DNA of 19,762 nucleotides from Microcaldota archaeon (GTDB taxonomy: Archaea; Micrarchaeota; Micrarchaeia; Micrarchaeales; CABMGC01). Below are positions 1-6,588 of the stretch, in pieces (position 1 is the first letter of the stretch; each line of letters starts with the position of its first letter). Where the stretch lies: NCBI GenBank assembly GCA_028866975.1, contig JAGWHG010000006.1, positions 1-19,762 on the forward strand, written 5' to 3'. Both the position numbers and the translations under genes were made by a program. The notes beneath the pieces are model-generated. The model ran no database searches. It had not been told where the DNA came from and saw only the letters and a list, made by a program, of their open reading frames with translations.

Positions 1-889
1 TGCCGAACTCTTCTATTGCGTTGCCCACCAGCTTTGTAACAGCATTTTCGATGACCTGCTGCGCCATATAGGAGAACTGCTCCCTCGGCATCGACCATGC
101 AATCCTATCGAGCATGTCGTACTGGCTCACCGGCCCGTACTTTGCGCGTATGTCGATCCCATCAACCGTGAAGAAGTCCTTTAGCCGGTTCTTTTCGAAC
201 GGGAACGGGAAGGAATAGTCTGCCATCGCCATTACCTTCCCCTCGTCTTCGAGCTCTCGCATGCCGACTATGTTTGTGACCTGTTCAAAGAACCTCCCAA
301 GCGAGTTCCTGGCAAGTATCGCCTTTTGGCGAGCAAGCCTTCCCTTTCTTAGAGTGCTCACCGAACCGCTCAGGCCATCGCCCAGGCCATCTAGCGTAAC
401 GATTAGAGCATCGCCAAATCCGCATGTGAATGCAGCAGTCGCCGCATGCGCAGTGTGGTGGTCGACGAGGTGCATTTTGTAATTCTCAAAGCCAAGCTCG
501 CGCAGCTGCCCTGCAACTATGTTCTTGCTTATCGTCCTGCACAATGGCCAGGTGCCTGCGGATGTCAGCGCGTACTTTAGCTTGTGGTTGAACGCCTCCA
601 TCCTGGGTTTTAGCATCTTTCGCCTCCTGAACTGATAGTAGTACTCCTTCGAGTAGGGCATAATGCGCTCAAGAGTCTTTGTGAGCTCTGTTGTCGCAAA
701 GGCGATGTGCTCAACATCATCAGGCCTTATCTTGGCATAGCTCAGCGCGGCAGAGATTGCGCGGTAGGGGAACTTTATCTCAAGCTTTCTCTTTGTGAAC
801 CTCTCCTCGTTGGCAGCAAAAACGATCTTATTGTCCTCAAGGAGCGCCGCTCCCGAATCGTGCCCGTCCCATACTCCGAGAATGTACAT
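1..889 (-). CDS. NodU/CmcH/TobZ-family carbamoyltransferase, N-terminal part (cut by window edge)
   Basis: I translated this frame by hand from ATG at 889; it stays open for 296 codons to the window edge, so the C-terminal part is missing. The product begins MYILGVWDGHDSGAALLEDN, the typical opening of the carbamoyltransferase N-terminal ASKHA-like fold. Further motifs are D143-H144-H145-T-A-H148 (the metal-binding HHxxH of the family), LDGLGDGLSGS just after it, and ELEDEGKVMAMADY, which matches the family's EGKxMGLA signature. Known members (NodU, CmcH, TobZ, NovN) transfer a carbamoyl group from carbamoyl phosphate to hydroxyls on sugars or antibiotics. Here the acceptor is unknown; a surface glycan is a guess. 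The gene lies 9 bases after a radical SAM gene, with GTTGAT just before the ATG as a weak ribosome binding site, so the two are probably co-transcribed. Confidence 0.88.
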   Translation of the reverse strand, partial: MYILGVWDGHDSGAALLEDNKIVFAANEERFTKRKLEIKFPYRAISAALSYAKIRPDDVEHIAFATTELTKTLERIMPYSKEYYYQFRRRKMLKPRMEAFNHKLKYALTSAGTWPLCRTISKNIVAGQLRELGFENYKMHLVDHHTAHAATAAFTCGFGDALIVTLDGLGDGLSGSVSTLRKGRLARQKAILARNSLGRFFEQVTNIVGMRELEDEGKVMAMADYSFPFPFEKNRLKDFFTVDGIDIRAKYGPVSQYDMLDRIAWSMPREQFSYMAQQVIENAVTKLVGNAIEEFG

Positions 890-898
890 ATGATCAAC

Positions 899-1978
899 TT
901 AGTGTTTGCTGCCGATGGTCACAAAACTAGCCATGTTGCCGATTATCGTCTGATATGCCTCGCACGATGTCCAGTGCACAGGCTCGCGGCCTTCTCGAAT
1001 TTCTCGCCGTGCCTCCTCTGCTTCCTTCCCTTTCCAAATCTTTCCGAGATCGTATCCGACTTCCCGTATATTCCCTATCCGCTTGTTCCACATTATCGAG
1101 GGGTACACATTGCCCCAGCTGTCTAAGTAAAGCGAGGCATCAAGGCTCCTGCTCCGCATCGGAACCTTGCCAGTCTTGGCATAATTGACCAGCCCCTTAA
1201 GGAACGTGTCTTCTATGATCTGTATCGGGTTGAGGTCTCTTTTCCTCTTGCTGACTACGGATGCTATCTCATCTGAAAGCGAGTTCCTATTGTCGACAAG
1301 TATGCCACCGTCGGTCGTATGGTAATAGTTTTCAGACATCTGGCCTAGGTTTATGTGGAAATCGTTGTATGTAATGTCTGGTATCTCCATCTTGACCGAC
1401 TCAAATGTCTTTTGGAACTGGCCCTGGTTCTGCTTTATTATCGTGTAGCCGAAGACAAAGAAGAGGTTCGGGTGAGTTTTCTTTAGCTCCCTAAGCCTCT
1501 TGAACAGAGCTATCGCCCTGTCATAATTGCCCGGTATTCCGCGTATCGAGTCGTGCAGCTCCCTAAAGCCGTCAAGGCTCACGGTTATCGCGATCTTGGG
1601 TATACCAAGCTCTAGCATCTCGGTTATCTTTTTTATCTCCATGTCAAGGTTGCACAGCGAGTTTGTCGGCATCGTGAGCATGTAAAGGCCCTTTGAGGTC
1701 TCCTTGAACGCCCTTGCCACCTCGACTATGTCGCTTCTAAGAAACGGCTCCCCTCCTGTTAGCTGTACCCACTTGAAATAGCTGTTCTTCGCCGCGAACT
1801 CTTTTATTTCATCCAATGAGAGTTCACCTTTGGGCTTTATGTCCCATATGTTGCACATAACACAGCGCGACTGGCACCAAAATGTTATTGCAAAATTGAG
1901 CTTGTAAGGTTTTGACAACCTACCGAAATTGCTCTGCAACCCAGTAGCTGCTATGCCGAGAGTCTTAGCAACCTCCAC
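899..1978 (-). CDS. Radical SAM protein with a degenerate SPASM-like tail
   Basis: The 359-residue product has the radical SAM cluster motif C35-x3-C39-x2-C42 (FWCQSRCVMCNIW), which holds a 4Fe-4S cluster for SAM cleavage, and the GGEP motif (LTGGEPFLR) near residue 75. Its C-terminal third has the layout of a SPASM/twitch domain (DSWGNVYPSIMWNKRIGNI then TSCEAY), but the cysteine usually found after VYP is a serine. The protein has only five cysteines, so extra iron-sulfur clusters are unlikely. The start is GTG at 1978: an in-frame TGA lies directly upstream, and the nearby ATG at 1982 is out of frame and stops after five codons. A TATA box at 2008-2015 is about 34 bases upstream. It shares a probable operon with the carbamoyltransferase gene. 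The substrate is unknown; peptide or sugar modification are both possible. Confidence 0.88.
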   Translation of the reverse strand: MEVAKTLGIAATGLQSNFGRLSKPYKLNFAITFWCQSRCVMCNIWDIKPKGELSLDEIKEFAAKNSYFKWVQLTGGEPFLRSDIVEVARAFKETSKGLYMLTMPTNSLCNLDMEIKKITEMLELGIPKIAITVSLDGFRELHDSIRGIPGNYDRAIALFKRLRELKKTHPNLFFVFGYTIIKQNQGQFQKTFESVKMEIPDITYNDFHINLGQMSENYYHTTDGGILVDNRNSLSDEIASVVSKRKRDLNPIQIIEDTFLKGLVNYAKTGKVPMRSRSLDASLYLDSWGNVYPSIMWNKRIGNIREVGYDLGKIWKGKEAEEARREIREGREPVHWTSCEAYQTIIGNMASFVTIGSKH

Positions 1979-2007
1979 TCATGCACCATATATCATGCTC
2001 TGTCGAG

Positions 2008-2015
2008 ATTTAAAT
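2008..2015 (-). promoter_or_regulatory. TATA box for the radical SAM / carbamoyltransferase operon
   Basis: ATTTAAAT lies about 34 bases before the GTG start at 1978, giving a leader of only a few bases. The element is self-complementary, but on the plus strand it is only about 14 bases from the GTG at 2026, too close to drive a gene starting there. Confidence 0.6.
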
Positions 2016-2053
2016 ACTTTTAGCAGTGGCGCCAAAACAAAACCTGAGTCAAG

Positions 2054-2062
2054 TATTTAAAA
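2054..2062 (+). promoter_or_regulatory. TATA box for the 2092 gene
   Basis: TATTTAAAA is centred about 34 bases before ATG 2092. It lies inside the longest open frame, which begins with GTG at 2026; this argues that the first 22 codons of that frame are promoter DNA rather than coding sequence. Confidence 0.55.
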
Positions 2063-2091
2063 CGCCCAAAGGCTATCAATATGGTAATCCA

Positions 2092-2727
2092 ATGAACGAC
2101 GCCAACAAGGTCAAGAATATCACCTCTGTAGCGGAGACGCACAAGCGCGATTTCAAGAGGGAGCTAAGGAATGGCCTTATCAAAATCGGGATAAGCGCAG
2201 CAATAGTGCCATTTGCGATAAAAGGCTTTCAGGCAGGAGCTGAATTGGATGGCAATTACAACCATGCAAAAGACGCCCTGATGTCAAAAGTATACCAGGT
2301 TATCTACTCCGGCCTTTTGCACAAAGATGTTGGCATGACAAATGCAGTCAACGTCCTCACAAACAACGGGATAGACGGCAATGCTATACTCAGTCCCATT
2401 GCAAACGCCACAGTGCTGGCAAACGACGCCATGGGCAAGATTACCGATGTCATCTCCAGTTACGACACGCCGCAAGGAGTTTCTGATCTTGCAAGTCAGT
2501 TTAACACCCCTGCACTCCAGTACATATGGTCCAAGACTGGAGAGTACCTAATGCAGCATGCGATGCTAGACAACACCGGGGGCGGGTTGTTTGGAGGCGC
2601 GCTGGCTGGAGTATTCACCGCAGTCGGCATTGGCATATGGAGCAAGTGGAATTTTGAAAAGGCATCAGGCTTCTTCAAAGACTGGAGAAAGGCCATCAAA
2701 GAGTTGAAAGGCCAAGCAAGGCAATGA
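2092..2727 (+). CDS. Unrecognised protein with two membrane segments
   Basis: I do not recognise this 211-residue protein. A charged, basic N-terminus (residues 1-27) precedes a hydrophobic stretch (about 28-48, IGISAAIVPFAIKGF). A polar middle of about 115 residues with one NAT sequon follows, then a glycine-rich hydrophobic segment near the end (GGLFGGALAGVFTAVGIGIW, about 170-190) and a basic tail. The simplest topology has both ends inside and the middle outside. The frame can be extended to GTG at 2026, but a TATA-like TATTTAAAA lies inside that extension at suitable spacing from ATG 2092, so I prefer 2092. It is transcribed divergently from the radical SAM gene and shows no homology-based link to the transporter downstream. 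Confidence 0.7.
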   Translation: MNDANKVKNITSVAETHKRDFKRELRNGLIKIGISAAIVPFAIKGFQAGAELDGNYNHAKDALMSKVYQVIYSGLLHKDVGMTNAVNVLTNNGIDGNAILSPIANATVLANDAMGKITDVISSYDTPQGVSDLASQFNTPALQYIWSKTGEYLMQHAMLDNTGGGLFGGALAGVFTAVGIGIWSKWNFEKASGFFKDWRKAIKELKGQARQ

Positions 2728-2778
2728 GCATAACCACCCTAAGCGTTTGCCTACACCACAATGCACAGTGTGTTACGG

Positions 2779-2787
2779 TATTTTAAT
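2779..2787 (+). promoter_or_regulatory. TATA box for the permease/ATPase operon
   Basis: TATTTTAAT is centred about 28 bases before ATG 2811, predicting a nearly leaderless mRNA. A small palindrome CACAGTGTG (2764-2772) lies just upstream of it; it is too short to call an operator with confidence. Confidence 0.5.
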
Positions 2788-2810
2788 CCTCTATGTCCAT
2801 CCATGATAGG

Positions 2811-4388
2811 ATGGATTTCCTATCCGCGCTAGCGCTGGACTTAGCCGCTTCCTGGACAAGGATACTAGTTGCGCTGTTTGCGTCTATAGTTTTTGGCATA
2901 CTGGTCGGAATCGCCGCTGCGACCAGCAGGGTGCTTGAGCGGATCATACTGCCGATTCTGGACATACTGCAAACGATACCGATACTCGGCTTCTTTCCGA
3001 TAGTGATCTTCCTTGTAGTGTCCTATATCCCGGGATACATCGGAGTTAACATCGCCGTCGTATTTTTGATCTTCACCAGCATGTCGTGGAACATTGCATT
3101 TGGCGTATACGAATCCGCCAAATCCCTCCCCCAAGAGCTGCACGAGATCGCCGCGCTGTATGGGCTATCGCCTTTGCGCAAGCTGCTTAGGATATACATC
3201 CCCTCCGCGCTGCCTCGGATCGCATACCAGTCAACCATCTCTTTTTCGATAGGCCTTTTCTATCTTGCAACCAGCGAGATATTCTCGACCGGCAGCGCGA
3301 ATTTCGCCGTGACGTATGGGGTCGGCATAGAAATCGCAAGGCTTGCCGCATCTGCAGGTTCGTTCTACAACTACCTGCTTGCAATCATCGGGTTCGTAAT
3401 CGCAGTGATACTGACAAGGGTTTTCCTTCTAAGGCCCTTTTCAGCTTACTCGGAGAGGTTTTCTCTTTCGCCAAACGAAAATGCAAGCGAGTCTGCAGTA
3501 TTGGGTTTCTATTCGCTGATTGGCAAGATATTAATCAAGCCCCTCATGTCGCTTAGGCCCCGCAGGCCAAAAAGGCGAGTCGTCATATCGCCCAGGATCC
3601 CGCAGGCCAAAAAGCCATACAAACTCGTGCGCCACAAACACTTCGCGCACATCTACGCCCTGCTCGGAGCGCTTGTACTTGTCCTGCTTGCAATACTTCT
3701 CCTCAACACCTCGCAGCTTGGAGAAGAGATAATCGTGCTAAATGCCCTGGCAGCATCGTTTGTTCGGGTGTGGGCGACATACATAGCCTGCGCTGCGATA
3801 TCACTGCCGCTAGGGATCTGCATAGCACTCTCAAAGAGAGGGTTCGAAGCCATCATGTCTGTGCTTCAGGTCCTCTCATCGATTCCGGCGCCGATTCTAA
3901 TGCCTGCATTGATTGCGCTTCTTGCCGGCACCGCGTTCTTTAGCGAGGCGCTTGCGATATCGGTGATATTCATCTCGATGATATGGTACATACTTTTCAG
4001 CATGGTGTCTGGGATGAGGACGATTCCGGCATCGATATTTGAGGCCGCAAGGTCCAACAGGCTTGGATGGGTGCAGCTTTGGAGGAAGGTCTACATCCCT
4101 GCATCGCTTCCCTCGTTTGTCACAGGCTCGATAACCGCAGTCGGCGGCGCTTGGAATTCGCTGATAATAGCAGAGTACTTCACAGTCCAGTCGAACTCCC
4201 AGATGGTCGTTCTGGGCCAGGTCGGCACCGGGATAGGCAAGCTGATCGACACCGCGGTCTTTTCGGGCAACACGTCTTTGATGCTGCTCTCGATAATATC
4301 GATGACGATAATGGTTGTCGTAGTAAATAGGCTGCTGTGGCAGAAAGTATATAACAGGGTCACGACAAGATACAGGATTGAGGTATGA
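2811..4388 (+). CDS. Fused two-domain ABC permease, NitT/TauT-type anion uptake family
   Basis: The product (525 residues from this start) contains two consecutive binding-protein-dependent permease domains. Each carries the EAA loop that docks the ATPase: EIAALYGLSPLRK near residue 112 and EAARSNRLGWVQLWRK near residue 411, each followed by the I-P-x-x-LP pattern. Each half has about six hydrophobic segments, joined by a basic proline-rich linker around residues 245-275. This matches duplicated permeases of the nitrate/sulfonate/taurine/bicarbonate class (COG4986-like), so one chain replaces the usual permease dimer. ATG 2793 is also in frame, but a TATA-like TATTTTAAT at 2779-2787 lies too close to it and at good distance from ATG 2811. 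The stop overlaps the ATPase start (ATGA). No substrate-binding protein is adjacent, and the transported anion is unknown. Confidence 0.88.
   Translation: MDFLSALALDLAASWTRILVALFASIVFGILVGIAAATSRVLERIILPILDILQTIPILGFFPIVIFLVVSYIPGYIGVNIAVVFLIFTSMSWNIAFGVYESAKSLPQELHEIAALYGLSPLRKLLRIYIPSALPRIAYQSTISFSIGLFYLATSEIFSTGSANFAVTYGVGIEIARLAASAGSFYNYLLAIIGFVIAVILTRVFLLRPFSAYSERFSLSPNENASESAVLGFYSLIGKILIKPLMSLRPRRPKRRVVISPRIPQAKKPYKLVRHKHFAHIYALLGALVLVLLAILLLNTSQLGEEIIVLNALAASFVRVWATYIACAAISLPLGICIALSKRGFEAIMSVLQVLSSIPAPILMPALIALLAGTAFFSEALAISVIFISMIWYILFSMVSGMRTIPASIFEAARSNRLGWVQLWRKVYIPASLPSFVTGSITAVGGAWNSLIIAEYFTVQSNSQMVVLGQVGTGIGKLIDTAVFSGNTSLMLLSIISMTIMVVVVNRLLWQKVYNRVTTRYRIEV
3559..3614 (+). repeat. 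16-bp direct repeat in the permease linker
   Basis: CCCGCAGGCCAAAAAG occurs at 3559-3574 and again at 3599-3614, exactly 40 bases apart. Since 40 is not a multiple of three, the copies are read in different frames (RPRRPKR versus IPQAKKP), yet both give a basic, proline-containing linker. Confidence 0.75.
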
Positions 4389-5152
4389 TGAAGCCGATAC
4401 TTGAGCTCGATAATGTAAGGCTGTACTTCTCCAAGGGAAGGTTCAGGACAGAAATAATAAAGGACGTGAGCTTTGAGGCGTACAAGGACGAGTTCGTCTC
4501 GATAATCGGGCCGTCGGGCTGCGGCAAATCCTCGCTCATAAGGATAATAAGCGGCCTTCTCCAATCAAATGGGGGTGAAGTGCTCTACAACGGCGCAGAG
4601 GTCCTATCTCCTCCGCGCGGCATGTCGCTGGTCTTCCAAGATTTTGCCCTGCTGCCATGGCTTACCGCACTAGAGAACGTAAAGCTCGCCCTTTCCGATT
4701 CGAACGAGAGCGAGGAGAGCAAGGAAAGACGGTGCAAAAAGATGCTCCAAGAAGTCGGCCTCAAGGGCTCTGCCGAGGCGTATCCCAAGGAGCTCAGCGG
4801 AGGCATGAAGCAGAGGGTCGGGATAGCTCGGGCACTTGTATCAAACCCTGAAGTGCTGCTCATGGACGAGCCGTTCTCCTCATTGGATGCGATAACTGCC
4901 GACCAGCTAAGGAAGGAAACGCACCACCTACTGAAGAACAAGAAAACGTCGGTCAAATTGGTGATAATGGTCAGCCACAGCATAGAGGAGGTGATCGAGG
5001 TGTCGGATCGGATAATCGTTCTCGACAGGGTCCCGACAAGCATAATCGATGACATATACGTGAAGATGAAGTACCCTCGGGACATGCGGTCTAAGCAGTA
5101 TTTTGAGCTTGCAAGCAGGCTGCGCAAGCTGCTCCACAGTGCGCAGTCGTAG
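4385..5152 (+). CDS. ABC transporter ATP-binding protein, SsuB/TauB/NrtD type
   Basis: The 255-residue ATPase is complete for its family. It has Walker A GPSGCGKSS (42-50), a Q-loop in LVFQDFALLPWL, the ABC signature LSGGMKQ (137-143), Walker B LLMDEP with D161-E162, and the switch histidine H198 in MVSHSIEEV. The QDFALLPWLT sequence after the Q-loop is characteristic of nitrate/sulfonate/taurine importer ATPases. It powers the fused permease encoded immediately upstream, and the start overlaps that gene's stop by 4 bases (ATGATG; a start at 4388 is equally possible). The tail after the H-loop is short, so the extra C-terminal domain found in some partners of duplicated permeases appears absent. 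Confidence 0.92.
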   Translation: MMKPILELDNVRLYFSKGRFRTEIIKDVSFEAYKDEFVSIIGPSGCGKSSLIRIISGLLQSNGGEVLYNGAEVLSPPRGMSLVFQDFALLPWLTALENVKLALSDSNESEESKERRCKKMLQEVGLKGSAEAYPKELSGGMKQRVGIARALVSNPEVLLMDEPFSSLDAITADQLRKETHHLLKNKKTSVKLVIMVSHSIEEVIEVSDRIIVLDRVPTSIIDDIYVKMKYPRDMRSKQYFELASRLRKLLHSAQS

Positions 5153-5164
5153 CCCTGCCCAACA

Positions 5165-5173
5165 TTTATATAT
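5165..5173 (+). promoter_or_regulatory. TATA box for the PadR/ABC-2 efflux operon
   Basis: TTTATATAT stands upstream of two palindromes and about 55 bases before the TTG start. Transcription would begin around 5195, at the edge of the first palindrome, leaving a leader of about 30 bases. Confidence 0.6.
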
Positions 5174-5178
5174 CTATT

Positions 5179-5196
5179 TGGTTTAATTTTAAACTA
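5179..5196 (+). promoter_or_regulatory. Operator 1, probable PadR-type regulator site
   Basis: TGGTTTAATTTTAAACTA is an inverted repeat with arms TGGTTTA/TAAACTA (one mismatch) around ATTT; the core GTTTA-N4-TAAAC is perfect. It sits between the TATA box and the predicted transcription start, where a bound repressor would block RNA polymerase. Assignment to the adjacent PadR-like protein is an inference from position. Confidence 0.65.
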
Positions 5197-5198
5197 GT

Positions 5199-5216
5199 TA
5201 GTTTAATTGTAAACTA
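5199..5216 (+). promoter_or_regulatory. Operator 2, probable PadR-type regulator site
   Basis: TAGTTTAATTGTAAACTA is a perfect 7-bp inverted repeat around ATTG. It repeats operator 1 exactly 20 bases downstream, about two helical turns, so two dimers could bind the same DNA face. It covers the region just after the predicted transcription start. Confidence 0.7.
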
Positions 5217-5224
5217 GTGAGCGT

Positions 5225-5581
5225 TTGGGGGAAAAGCCTGAGCTCTCCATCAGCAGGGGGCTGAGAAAGGAGATGCTAAAGATCATAATCATGAACAACC
5301 TCAGCAGGCACTCCGGCTATCCATATGAGCTGCTAAAAGGGATCGAGAGCAAGAAGATATTCATCTTCGAGGGGCTGACAAAAAACGACCTCTACAACTC
5401 GATCGGCTCGCTTGAAAAGCAGGGTTTCATAAAGAGCAGGGCGGTCATGGCCGGCGCAAAACTGCGCAAGCACTACGATCTCACGCCCAAGGGCAAGAAG
5501 ATTGTGGCGGCTTCGAGGAAAGCGATGGTCAAGACATTCCTTGGAATGAAGAAGATGATGAAGGAGGAGCTTAGTGGCTGA
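5225..5581 (+). CDS. PadR-like winged-helix transcriptional regulator
   Basis: The 118-residue protein has the PadR layout. An opening helix (SRGLRKEMLKIIIMNNL) leads to the SGYPYELLKGI motif, which corresponds to the family's HGYEL, then a recognition region LTKNDLYNSIGSLEKQGFI and a wing ending YDLTPKGKKIV; a basic C-terminal helix may aid dimerisation. Start is TTG at 5225: an in-frame TAA at 5210 limits the frame, and the next ATG (5273) would remove part of the first conserved helix. PadR proteins typically repress efflux genes and release DNA on binding a toxic ligand. Here the gene is first in an operon with a DrrA/DrrB-like exporter and is preceded by twin palindromes, so autoregulation is the likely mode. 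The ligand cannot be read from sequence. Confidence 0.85.
   Translation: MGEKPELSISRGLRKEMLKIIIMNNLSRHSGYPYELLKGIESKKIFIFEGLTKNDLYNSIGSLEKQGFIKSRAVMAGAKLRKHYDLTPKGKKIVAASRKAMVKTFLGMKKMMKEELSG
5563..5569 (+). promoter_or_regulatory. Shine-Dalgarno site for the ABC-2 ATPase
   Basis: GGAGGAG lies inside the 3' end of the PadR-like gene, 4 bases before the GTG start at 5574, and supports that start. It suggests that genes inside operons here use SD-led initiation while first genes rely on short leaders. Confidence 0.7.
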
Positions 5582-6587
5582 GTACGCAATAGAGATCGAA
5601 AAGCTTGTCAAGAAGTTCGGCGACCTTACTGCAGTAAACGAGATCTCCCTCAAAATAAAGAAGGGCGAGATATTTGGGATGCTTGGCCCAAACGGCGCTG
5701 GGAAGACAACTACGATAAACTTGGTTTTAGGGCTGATAAAGCCAACTTCGGGAAAGATACTCGTCAACGGCCTTGACATAAAAAAGGAGGGCGAGGCGAT
5801 AAAACAGCAGCTCGGCCTCATGACCCAAGAGACGGTTGTGGAGGGCGAGCTGACGGCATACCAGAATCTGGAGATATTTGCGCAGCTCTACCACGTGCCC
5901 CTAGATGAGCAGCCCAAGAGGATAAAGGAGGCGCTCGAAGAGTCAGAGCTCACAAGCTTTGCAAACAAGAAGGCCGGCACATTCTCAGGCGGCATGAAGA
6001 GAAGGCTAGAACTAGTCAAGTCGATGATCCAGCACCCAAGCATCCTCATACTCGACGAGCCTACAACAGGCCTTGACATTCAGAACAGGCAGAACATGTG
6101 GAAGCACATACGCGAGCTCAACAAGCTCGGTGTCACGATCATACTCACAACCCAGTATCTCGAGGAAGCAGATGCCCTCTGCGGCAGGATCGCGATCATT
6201 GATCACGGAAAGATAAAGGCGATGGGAACGGTCTCAGAGCTCAAAAGGGTCATAGGATCCGGAAGGATACTCGAGATCGTGCCTGAGGCGCACACTGACG
6301 TGCCTGCGATAGTTGCGATACTCAAAACAGCATTCAAGCTTAGGCCAGAGGTAAAGAACGACAAGGTGACTGCGATAGTCGAGGTCGGAAACGAGGAGCG
6401 CGTGATGAGCAAGCTGCTGGCGGCGCTGAACCGCAAGAAGATAAAGATCGCATCCCTTGGAATGCACATGCCGACGCTCGATGACGTGTTCATAGCGCTG
6501 ACCGGTGCATCGACTAGGGACACGACGCATTCCGATACGAGCTCGCGAATGGACAGTATGATGCGGGGAATGAGCGGAAGGGGTTGA
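5574..6587 (+). CDS. ABC-2 exporter ATP-binding protein, DrrA/daunorubicin-resistance type
   Basis: The 337-residue ATPase has Walker A GPNGAGKTT (38-46), Q-loop LMTQE, signature FSGGMKRRLEL (137-147), and Walker B ILILDEPTTGLD with D161-E162. TTQYLEEAD, with Gln in place of the usual switch histidine, is a hallmark of the DrrA group. A C-terminal regulatory domain follows, then a polar, methionine-rich tail (DSMMRGMSGRG). Start is GTG at 5574, overlapping the PadR stop by 8 bases with a good SD site. It would drive export through the permease encoded one base after its stop. The substrate is unknown; lipid, glycan or drug are all possible, and resistance should not be assumed. Confidence 0.9.
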   Translation: MAEYAIEIEKLVKKFGDLTAVNEISLKIKKGEIFGMLGPNGAGKTTTINLVLGLIKPTSGKILVNGLDIKKEGEAIKQQLGLMTQETVVEGELTAYQNLEIFAQLYHVPLDEQPKRIKEALEESELTSFANKKAGTFSGGMKRRLELVKSMIQHPSILILDEPTTGLDIQNRQNMWKHIRELNKLGVTIILTTQYLEEADALCGRIAIIDHGKIKAMGTVSELKRVIGSGRILEIVPEAHTDVPAIVAILKTAFKLRPEVKNDKVTAIVEVGNEERVMSKLLAALNRKKIKIASLGMHMPTLDDVFIALTGASTRDTTHSDTSSRMDSMMRGMSGRG

Positions 6588-6588
6588 T

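Noticed and set aside
707..1188. Plus-strand open frames of 139 and 77 codons
   Set aside because: They are shadows of the carbamoyltransferase start and radical SAM C-terminus and lack any family pattern.
4091..5127. Open frames of 157 and 180 codons on the minus strand
   Set aside because: Both lie opposite the permease end and the ABC ATPase, whose Walker and signature motifs are intact on the plus strand.
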